Shown one piece after another: positions 57,592 through 64,000 of a DNA stretch of 64,000 nucleotides. The position numbers and the translations under genes were made by a program. The stretch's first letter is position 1; each line of letters opens with the position of its first letter. Source of the stretch: Streptomyces sp. NBC_00525 (lineage in GTDB: Bacteria > Actinomycetota > Actinomycetes > Streptomycetales > Streptomycetaceae); contig NZ_CP107834.1 of NCBI RefSeq assembly GCF_036346595.1, forward strand, positions 4,464,001-4,528,000, given 5' to 3'. The notes beneath the pieces were generated by a model that saw only the letters and a program-made list of their open reading frames with translations, did not search any database and had not been told where the DNA came from.

Positions 57592-59223
57592 ATGCGCGGA
57601 GCCACACACGTCAAGTGGGCCGCATGCGCGGCGGCCGTCGCCCTGGCGGCGACGGCCTGCGGCGGGGGCGACAGCGGTGGCGGCGGAGGTGGCGCCGACG
57701 GAATCGTGAGCTCCTCGTGGGGCGACCCGCAGAACCCCCTGGAGCCGGCCAACACCAACGAGGTGCAGGGCGGCAAGGTGCTCGACATGATCTTCCGGGG
57801 TCTCAAGAGGTACGACCCGAAGACCGGCGAGGCCCTGAACATGCTCGCCGAGAAGATCGAGACCAAGGACAACCAGAACTTCACCGTCACGGTGAAGGAC
57901 GGCTGGACCTTCAGCAACGGCGAGAAGATCACCGCCAAGTCCTTCGTGGACGCCTGGAACTACGGCGCCGCGCTGAAGAACAACCAGAAGAACGCCTACT
58001 TCTTCGGCTACATCGACGGCTACGAGGACGTCCACCCGGAGTCCGGCAAGGCAAGCGCCACCTCGCTGTCCGGGCTCAAGATCGTCAACGACATGACGTT
58101 CACCGTCAAGCTGTCGCAGAAGTTCTCGCTGTGGCCCGACACGCTCGGCTACCCGGCCTTCGCCCCGCTGCCCAAGTCCTTCTTCACCGACCACGCCGGC
58201 TGGCTCTCCAAGCCGGTCGGCAACGGCCCGTACACCATCGAGAAGTACACCAAGGGCTCCTCGATGAGCCTGCGCAAGTGGGACGACTACCCCGGCGACG
58301 ACAAGGCGCAGAACGGCGGCATCGACCTCAAGGTCTACACCGACAACAACACCGCCTACACCGACCTGACCGCGGGCAACCTCGACCTCGTCGACGACGT
58401 GCCCGCCTCCCAGCTCAAGAACGTCAAGTCGGACCTCGGCGACCGCTACATCAACACCCCGGCCGGCATCATCCAGACCCTCGCGTTCCCGTTCTACGAC
58501 AAGCAGTGGGACACCCCCGGCGGGGCCAAGGTCCGCCAGGGCCTGTCGATGGCGATCAACCGGGAGCAGATCACCAACCAGATCTTCCAGAAGACCCGCA
58601 CCCCCGCGTCCGACTGGACATCCCCGGTCCTCGGCGCGGACGGCGGCTTCAAGAAGGGCCTCTGCGGCAAGGAGTGCACCTACGACGCCGCCGAGGCCAA
58701 GAAGCTGATCCAGGAGGGCGGCGGCATCCCCGGCGGCCAGCTCAAGATCGCGTACAACGGCGACACCGGCTCGCACAAGGAATGGGTCGACGCCGTCTGC
58801 AACAGCATCAACAAGGTCATGGGCAACAACCGGGCCTGCGTCGGCGCCCCCATCGGCACCTTCGCCGACTTCCGCAGCCAGGTCTCCCAGCAGAAGCTGA
58901 ACGGCCCCTGGCGCGCCGGCTGGCAGATGGACTACCCGCTGATCCAGAACTTCCTCCAGCCCGTCTACTACACCAACGCCTCGTCCAACGACGGGAAGTG
59001 GAGCAACCAGAAGTTCGACGACCTCGTCGACAAGGCCAACGCCGAGACGGACAAGGCCAAGGCCGTCTCCACGTTCCAGGACGCCGAGCGCGTCATGGTC
59101 GAACAGATGCCCGTCATCCCGCTCTGGTACCAGAACGGCAGCGCCGGCTACTCGGAGAACATCACGGACGTCTCGCTGAACCAGTTCAGCGTCCCGGTGT
59201 ACGAGCAGATCAAGGTCAAGTAG
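57592..59223 (+). CDS. Oligopeptide-binding lipoprotein, ABC operon 2
   Basis: 543 residues, paralogue of the protein at 50718. Same start layout: an in-frame ATG at 57577 is followed by AGGAGG and the true ATG at 57592. Lipobox ATAC, then SSWGDPQNPLEPANTNEVQGG, KDGWTFSNGEKITAKSFVDAW and QMDYPLIQNFLQPVYY. Expected to bind peptides outside the cell. Divergence from the first copy in the ligand region suggests a different peptide range. Confidence 0.93.
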   Translation: MRGATHVKWAACAAAVALAATACGGGDSGGGGGGADGIVSSSWGDPQNPLEPANTNEVQGGKVLDMIFRGLKRYDPKTGEALNMLAEKIETKDNQNFTVTVKDGWTFSNGEKITAKSFVDAWNYGAALKNNQKNAYFFGYIDGYEDVHPESGKASATSLSGLKIVNDMTFTVKLSQKFSLWPDTLGYPAFAPLPKSFFTDHAGWLSKPVGNGPYTIEKYTKGSSMSLRKWDDYPGDDKAQNGGIDLKVYTDNNTAYTDLTAGNLDLVDDVPASQLKNVKSDLGDRYINTPAGIIQTLAFPFYDKQWDTPGGAKVRQGLSMAINREQITNQIFQKTRTPASDWTSPVLGADGGFKKGLCGKECTYDAAEAKKLIQEGGGIPGGQLKIAYNGDTGSHKEWVDAVCNSINKVMGNNRACVGAPIGTFADFRSQVSQQKLNGPWRAGWQMDYPLIQNFLQPVYYTNASSNDGKWSNQKFDDLVDKANAETDKAKAVSTFQDAERVMVEQMPVIPLWYQNGSAGYSENITDVSLNQFSVPVYEQIKVK

Positions 59224-59230
59224 GGAACAG

Positions 59231-59266
59231 CCGGGCGGCCCGCGCGCGACGGCGCAGGCCGCCCGG
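59231..59266 (+). terminator. Intra-operon hairpin between binding protein and permease (operon 2)
   Basis: CCGGGCGGCC-16 nt-GGCCGCCCGG, perfect 10-bp stem 7 bp after the binding-protein stop. The sequence differs from the operon 1 hairpin but the position is the same. Confidence 0.65.
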
Positions 59267-59321
59267 CCGCTCCGTCGCCCGACTCCCCAGCCTCCGACCC
59301 CCGCGACCCCCGGAGCCCTTC

Positions 59322-60245
59322 ATGGGACGTTATGTGATCCGGCGGCTGCTGCAGATGATCCCGGTCTTCTTCGGCACCACGCTGTTGATCTTCCTGATGG
59401 TGAACGTGATGGGCGACCCCATCGCGGGTCTCTGCGGCGACCGTCAGTGCGACCCGGCGACCGCCGCCCAACTCCGCTCCGAATTCGGCCTCGACAAGCC
59501 GGTCTGGCAGCAATACCTCACCTACATGGGCAACGTCTTCACCGGCGACTTCGGCACCGCGTTCAACGGGCAGAAGGTCACCGAGCTGATGGGCACCGCC
59601 TTCCCCATCACCATCCGCCTCACCCTCGTCGCGATCTTCTTCGAGATCGTCATCGGCATCAGCCTCGGCGTCGTCACCGGCCTGCGCCGCGGCCGGCCCG
59701 TGGACACCACCGTGCTGATCCTGACGCTGATCGTCATCTCCATCCCGACCTTCGTCACCGGTCTGCTGCTCCAGCTGCTCCTGGGCGTCCAGTGGGGCGT
59801 CATCAAGCCCTCCGTCTCACCGGAGGCCCCCCTCAACGAGCTGATCATCCCCGGCCTGGTGGTCGCCTCCGTCTCCCTGGCATACGTCACCCGGCTCACC
59901 CGCACCTCGATCGCCGAGAACACCCGCGCCGACTACATCCGCACCGCCACCGCCAAGGGCCTGCCCCGGCGCCGCGTGGTCATCCGGCATCTGCTGCGCA
60001 ACTCGCTGATCCCCGTCGTCACCTTCATCGGCACCGACGTGGGCGCGCTCATGGGCGGGGCGATCGTCACCGAGCGGATCTTCAACATCCACGGCGTCGG
60101 CTACCAGCTCTACCAGGGCATCCTGCGGCAGAACTCGCAGACCGTCGTCGGCTTCGTCACGATCCTGGTGCTCGTCTTCCTGGCGGCCAACCTGATCGTC
60201 GACCTGCTCTACGCCGTACTCGACCCGAGGATTCGCTATGCCTGA
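59322..60245 (+). CDS. Oligopeptide ABC permease (first), operon 2
   Basis: 307 residues. Same start (MGRYVxRRLLQMIPVFxGTTLLIFLM) and end (DLLYAVLDPRIRYA) as the operon 1 permease; six TM helices; EAA region RADYIRTATAKGLPRRRVVIRH. A CGDRQC pair in the first periplasmic loop is absent from copy 1. ATG 59322 with GGAG 6 nt upstream; 8-nt overlap with the next gene. Confidence 0.93.
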   Translation: MGRYVIRRLLQMIPVFFGTTLLIFLMVNVMGDPIAGLCGDRQCDPATAAQLRSEFGLDKPVWQQYLTYMGNVFTGDFGTAFNGQKVTELMGTAFPITIRLTLVAIFFEIVIGISLGVVTGLRRGRPVDTTVLILTLIVISIPTFVTGLLLQLLLGVQWGVIKPSVSPEAPLNELIIPGLVVASVSLAYVTRLTRTSIAENTRADYIRTATAKGLPRRRVVIRHLLRNSLIPVVTFIGTDVGALMGGAIVTERIFNIHGVGYQLYQGILRQNSQTVVGFVTILVLVFLAANLIVDLLYAVLDPRIRYA

Positions 60246-61212
60246 CCAGACACCGGACGAGGCGATCTCGGCGGCCGGCACGGGCGGCCCGATGGACCTC
60301 GCGCTCGACGAGGGCGACAGCCTGGAGAAGACGCCCGGCGGTCCCGAGGGCACCGGACCGGAGACCAAGCCGCAGAGCCTGTGGTCCGACGCCCTGCGCG
60401 ACCTGCGCCGCAACCCGATCTTCATCATCTCCGCCCTGATCATCCTCTTCCTGGTGGTCATCTCGATCTGGCCGCAGCTCATCGCCTCCGGCGACCCGCT
60501 CGACTGCGACCTCGGCAAGGCCCAGGAGGGCTCCCAGCCGGGCCACCCCTTCGGCTACGACGGACAGGGCTGCGACGTCTACACCCGCGTCGTGTACGGC
60601 GCCCGCAACTCCGTCACCGTCGGCATCTGCTCCACCCTCGGCGTCGCCCTCATCGGCAGCGTCCTGGGCGGCTTCGCGGGGTTCTTCGGCGGCTGGTGGG
60701 ACGCGATCCTCTCCCGCCTCACCGACATCTTCTTCGGCATCCCCGTCGTCCTCGGCGGCCTGGTCTTCCTCTCCGTGGTGACCAGCTCCACCGTCTGGCC
60801 GGTGGTCGGCTTCATCGTGCTCCTCGGCTGGCCGCAGATCGCCCGCATCGCCCGCGGCTCCGTCATCACCGCCAAGCACAACGACTACGTCCAGGCGGCC
60901 CGCGCCCTCGGCGCCTCCAACAGCCGGATGATGCTGCGCCACATCGCGCCGAACGCCGTCGCCCCGGTCATCGTCGTGGCGACCATCGCGCTGGGCACGT
61001 ACATCTCCCTGGAGGCGACCCTGTCGTTCCTCGGCGTCGGCCTCAAGCCGCCCGCCGTCTCCTGGGGCATCGACATCTCGGCGGCGTCCCAGTACATCCG
61101 CAACGCCCCGCACATGCTCCTCTGGCCGGCCGGCGCGCTGGCCCTCACCGTGCTCGCCTTCATCATGCTCGGCGACGCGGTGCGCGACGCCCTCGACCCC
61201 AAGCTGCGCTGA
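60238..61212 (+). CDS. Oligopeptide ABC permease (second), operon 2
   Basis: 324 residues, DppC/OppC type with an acidic N-terminal tail of about 50 residues, TM core and EAA region (HNDYVQAARALGASNSRMMLRHIAPN). Start embedded in the upstream stop. Confidence 0.93.
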   Translation: MPDQTPDEAISAAGTGGPMDLALDEGDSLEKTPGGPEGTGPETKPQSLWSDALRDLRRNPIFIISALIILFLVVISIWPQLIASGDPLDCDLGKAQEGSQPGHPFGYDGQGCDVYTRVVYGARNSVTVGICSTLGVALIGSVLGGFAGFFGGWWDAILSRLTDIFFGIPVVLGGLVFLSVVTSSTVWPVVGFIVLLGWPQIARIARGSVITAKHNDYVQAARALGASNSRMMLRHIAPNAVAPVIVVATIALGTYISLEATLSFLGVGLKPPAVSWGIDISAASQYIRNAPHMLLWPAGALALTVLAFIMLGDAVRDALDPKLR

Positions 61213-61225
61213 GGAGTCCGCTGCC

Positions 61226-62203
61226 ATGCTGCTCGAAGTACGCGATCTGCACGTGGAGTTCCACACCCGCGACGGGATCGTCCGGGCCGTCAACGGCGTC
61301 AACTACTCGGTGGCCGAGGGTGAAACGCTCGCGGTCCTCGGCGAATCGGGCTCCGGCAAATCGGTCACCGCCCAGGCCGTCATGGGCATCCTCGACATGC
61401 CGCCCGGCAGGATCAGCGGCGGCGAGATCCTGTTCAAGGACCGCGACCTGCTGAAGATGAAGCGGGAGGAGCGCCGGAAGATCCGCGGCCAGGAGATGGC
61501 CATGATCTTCCAGGACGCCCTCTCCTCCCTCAACCCCGTCCTGACCGTGGGCGAACAGCTCGGCGAGATGTACGTCGTGCACCGCGGCATGTCCCGCAAG
61601 GACGCCCGTGCCAAGGCCGTCGAGCTGATGGACCGGGTCCGCATCCCGGCCGCCAAGGAGCGGGTCGGCAACTACCCGCACCAGTTCTCCGGCGGTATGC
61701 GCCAGCGCATCATGATCGCGATGGCGCTCGCCCTGGAGCCCTCCCTGATCATCGCCGACGAACCCACCACCGCCCTCGACGTCACCGTCCAGGCGCAGGT
61801 CATGGACCTCCTCGCGGAGCTCCAGCGCGAACTCAACATGGGCCTGATCCTCATCACCCACGACTTGGGTGTCGTCGCCGACGTCGCCGACAAGATCGCC
61901 GTGATGTACGCCGGCCGCATCGTCGAGACCTCGCCCGTGCACGACATCTACAAGGCGCCCGCCCACCCGTACACCAAGGGCCTGCTCGCCTCCATCCCGC
62001 GCCTGGACCAGAAGGGCCAGGAGCTGTACGCGATCAAGGGCCTGCCCCCCAACCTGCTGCACATCCCGCCCGGCTGCGCCTTCAACCCGCGCTGCCCGAT
62101 GGCCCAGGAGGTGTGCCGCACCGACGTGCCGCCGCTGTACGACGTGGCCGAGCACCGACAGAGCGCCTGCCACTTCTGGAAGGAGACGCTCGATGCACGC
62201 TGA
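61226..62203 (+). CDS. Oligopeptide ABC transporter ATPase (DppD-type), operon 2
   Basis: 325 residues; Walker [32 protein letters not shown]-terminal [14 protein letters not shown]. Shorter N terminus than the operon 1 copy (which has about 25 extra residues). GAGGAG about 9 nt before the ATG. Confidence 0.95.
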   Translation: MLLEVRDLHVEFHTRDGIVRAVNGVNYSVAEGETLAVLGESGSGKSVTAQAVMGILDMPPGRISGGEILFKDRDLLKMKREERRKIRGQEMAMIFQDALSSLNPVLTVGEQLGEMYVVHRGMSRKDARAKAVELMDRVRIPAAKERVGNYPHQFSGGMRQRIMIAMALALEPSLIIADEPTTALDVTVQAQVMDLLAELQRELNMGLILITHDLGVVADVADKIAVMYAGRIVETSPVHDIYKAPAHPYTKGLLASIPRLDQKGQELYAIKGLPPNLLHIPPGCAFNPRCPMAQEVCRTDVPPLYDVAEHRQSACHFWKETLDAR

Positions 62204-63440
62204 CCACGCGGGGAGCACCCCGGCGCGTACGGGCGGCGAGCCGATCCTGGAGGTGCGCGACCTCGTCAAGCACTACCCGCTCACCCAGGGCATCCTCGTC
62301 AAGAAGCAGATCGGCGCGGTCAAGGCGGTCGACGGGGTCTCCTTCGACCTCGGGGCCGGCGAGACCCTCGGCGTCGTGGGGGAGTCCGGCTGCGGCAAGT
62401 CGACGGTCGCCCGGCTGCTCGTCCACCTGGAGAAGCCGACGGCCGGCTCCATCCGGTACAAGGGCGAGGACGTCACCAAGCTGTCCGGCCGCGCGCTCAA
62501 GGCCGTGCGCCGCAACATCCAGATGGTGTTCCAGGACCCCTACACCTCGCTCAACCCGCGCATGACGGTCGGCGACATCATCGGGGAACCGTACGAGATC
62601 CATCCCGAGGTGGCCCCCAAGGGCAGCCGCCGCCGCAAGGTCCAGGATCTGCTGGACGTCGTCGGCCTCAACCCGGAGTACATCAACCGCTACCCGCACC
62701 AGTTCTCCGGCGGCCAGCGCCAGCGCATCGGCATCGCCCGCGGCCTCGCCCTGAACCCCGAGATCATCGTCGCCGACGAACCGGTCTCCGCGCTCGACGT
62801 CTCCGTCCAGGCCCAAGTCGTCAACCTGCTGGACCGGCTCCAGGCGGAGTTCAACCTGAGCTACGTCTTCATCGCGCACGACCTGTCGATCGTGCGGCAC
62901 ATCTCCGACCGGGTCGGCGTCATGTACCTCGGCCGGTTCATCGAGATCGGCACGGACGCGGAGATCTACGACCACCCCACGCACCCGTACACCCAGGCGC
63001 TGCTGTCCGCCGTGCCGGTGCCGGACCCGATGGCGCGCGAGTTCCGCGAGCGGATCATCCTGCACGGCGACGTGCCCTCGCCCGCCAATCCGCCCTCCGG
63101 CTGCCGCTTCCGCACCCGCTGCTGGAAGGCGCAGAAGCGGTGCGAGCTGGAGGTGCCGCTGCTCGCGGTCCCGGCGGTCTTCCGCGACACGGACACGCCC
63201 GCCCGGCACGACTCGGCCTGCCACTTCGCGGAGGAGAAGCGGGTGGTCCCGCCGGAGGGCACGCTGGAGGCGGTACCGGGCGAGGACGGCCAGGAGGACG
63301 CGGCCGCACGGGCGGCGCGCGCGGCGGCGGAGCCGGGGAAGGAAGGGGCCGAGCCGGGCGAGGGCGGGACGGCCGGGACGGCGCTCCCCGGCGAGGAGCA
63401 GGGCCCGCCGCCGCCCTCCGGGAGCAGCCGGGTGCGCTGA
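62193..63440 (+). CDS. Oligopeptide ABC transporter ATPase (DppF-type), operon 2, with low-complexity tail
   Basis: 415 residues; [45 protein letters not shown]. Starts within the previous gene (11-nt overlap). Unlike the operon 1 copy it has a C-terminal extension of about 60 residues rich in Gly, Glu, Ala and Pro ([16 protein letters not shown]), probably disordered. Compact inverted repeats overlap and follow the stop codon (63431-63468) and may end transcription. Confidence 0.94.
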   Translation: MHADHAGSTPARTGGEPILEVRDLVKHYPLTQGILVKKQIGAVKAVDGVSFDLGAGETLGVVGESGCGKSTVARLLVHLEKPTAGSIRYKGEDVTKLSGRALKAVRRNIQMVFQDPYTSLNPRMTVGDIIGEPYEIHPEVAPKGSRRRKVQDLLDVVGLNPEYINRYPHQFSGGQRQRIGIARGLALNPEIIVADEPVSALDVSVQAQVVNLLDRLQAEFNLSYVFIAHDLSIVRHISDRVGVMYLGRFIEIGTDAEIYDHPTHPYTQALLSAVPVPDPMAREFRERIILHGDVPSPANPPSGCRFRTRCWKAQKRCELEVPLLAVPAVFRDTDTPARHDSACHFAEEKRVVPPEGTLEAVPGEDGQEDAAARAARAAAEPGKEGAEPGEGGTAGTALPGEEQGPPPPSGSSRVR

Positions 63441-63528
63441 CGCAGCGTCAACCGGTGTACGGCGCACCGTGATACGGACGGTGTCGGCCCTCTTGTCCGG
63501 AGGGCGGGCGCACGGAAGTATCGACGGG

Positions 63529-64000
63529 ATGATACTCACCCGCGGAGCGAGAGCCACCGGAGCCGTGCTGTCCGCCCTGCTCGCGGTGATCGTCGCGTGC
63601 TGGCTGATTCGGGACGTTCGAGCGACGAGTTTCAGCCAACTGTGGCGGTACTGGGCCGGATTCAACGAACCCGATCTGTGGGTCATGCCCGCGACCTCCG
63701 CCATGGACGTCGTCCTGTTCGTGGTGTACGTCGCCGTCGCCGTGGCCTCCCTGCGCACCGCGGTCGCCGCTCCCGCGCTCGTCGCCGCCGGGGTGGTCAC
63801 CATCGGCGTCCGGCTCCCCGGACTCTGGACGATCGGCAACCGGCGCATGGAGTCCGGCTACTCCGACGACCTGCGCTCACGGGCCCTGATCTGCGTCTTC
63901 GTGGCCCTCGCCGCGGGCGCCGCGATGATCATCACCGCCGGGGCGGGCCGCAGGCCCCCGGCCGACTCCCACGAGCCGCTGCCCACCAGGCCCGGACCGG
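63529..64000 (+). CDS. Membrane protein of unknown function (3' end cut by window edge)
   Basis: Open frame from ATG 63529 to the window end, at least 157 residues. Four hydrophobic segments: AVLSALLAVIVACWLI, VVLFVVYVAVAVASL, ALVAAGVVTIGV and ALICVFVALAAGAAMIITAG, then a Pro-rich hydrophilic tail. GGAA lies 11 nt before the ATG. No family recognised. Confidence 0.7.
   Translation, partial: MILTRGARATGAVLSALLAVIVACWLIRDVRATSFSQLWRYWAGFNEPDLWVMPATSAMDVVLFVVYVAVAVASLRTAVAAPALVAAGVVTIGVRLPGLWTIGNRRMESGYSDDLRSRALICVFVALAAGAAMIITAGAGRRPPADSHEPLPTRPGP

Noticed and set aside
57615..60245. 876-codon frame spanning binding protein and permease of operon 2
   Set aside because: Only its last 307 codons are real (the permease from 59322); the first part is an Arg-rich wrong frame of the binding protein.
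1..64000. tRNA, rRNA and CRISPR arrays
   Set aside because: No T-loop/anticodon pattern, rRNA segment or spaced repeat array was noticed on reading; a tRNA/CRISPR scan would be needed to exclude them fully.

Overview
The window is high-GC DNA (GC-rich third codon positions, GTG/TTG starts, AGGAGG ribosome sites, rare TTA codons) from an actinomycete, almost certainly Streptomyces. The evidence is a DasR-type chitin regulon, BldK-like oligopeptide permeases, XRE/TPR regulators and SpoIIE/HATPase regulators.

Layout. (1) 1-6.6 kb, minus strand: part of an unassigned biosynthetic cluster with an AvtA-like aminotransferase, two ATP-grasp ligases, an MFS exporter and an amino-acid N-hydroxylase cut by the window edge. 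The ligase-exporter-ligase-hydroxylase genes are translationally coupled, and the first ligase has a TTA codon. (2) 6.6-10.8 kb: decayed mobile DNA around housekeeping ychF. It holds a frameshifted serine-recombinase remnant upstream and, downstream, a tyrosine integrase plus truncated XRE-regulator and transfer-protein remnants meeting at one deletion junction near 10290. (3) 10.8-20.4 kb: accessory genes. A HAD protein, methyltransferase, kinase and unknown protein face an XRE regulator-Nudix pair; three of these genes carry single-base frameshifts in homopolymer runs. Several small immunity-like proteins (CPCC, HEAT) follow. (4) 20.6-27.4 kb, minus strand: a HEAT protein with a novel C-terminal domain, then an operon encoding a TIR protein, a P-loop-like ATPase and a two-TM protein, preceded by an XRE/TPR regulator with a TTA codon. 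The TIR C terminus and the ATPase N terminus share a Gly/Asn motif resembling amyloid-signalling sequences. This is the best candidate for an undescribed (probably anti-phage or cell-death) system. (5) 27.6-29.2 kb: divergent TetR regulator and short-chain dehydrogenase. (6) 29.3-38.4 kb: chitin utilisation, with an AA10 LPMO, an M4 protease carrying a chitin-binding domain, a GH18 chitinase and a GntR/HutC regulator. DasR-type operators sit inside the LPMO and chitinase promoters. A large LuxR (LAL) regulator lies among them. (7) 38.6-50.3 kb: core genes, with a SPOR-like small protein, a Nudix enzyme, an RsbW-like kinase, a PAS/GAF/PP2C/HATPase regulator, PspA plus a TPM-domain membrane protein, a solute-binding lipoprotein and TypA/BipA. 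(8) 50.7-63.4 kb: two paralogous five-gene oligopeptide ABC operons in tandem (binding protein, two permeases, two ATPases), each with a stable hairpin between binding protein and first permease, separated by a secreted unknown protein. A partial membrane protein closes the window.

The right half looks like conserved chromosome. The left 28 kb is a patchwork of insertion scars, orphan regulators and conflict-type genes. No tRNA, rRNA or CRISPR array was seen.
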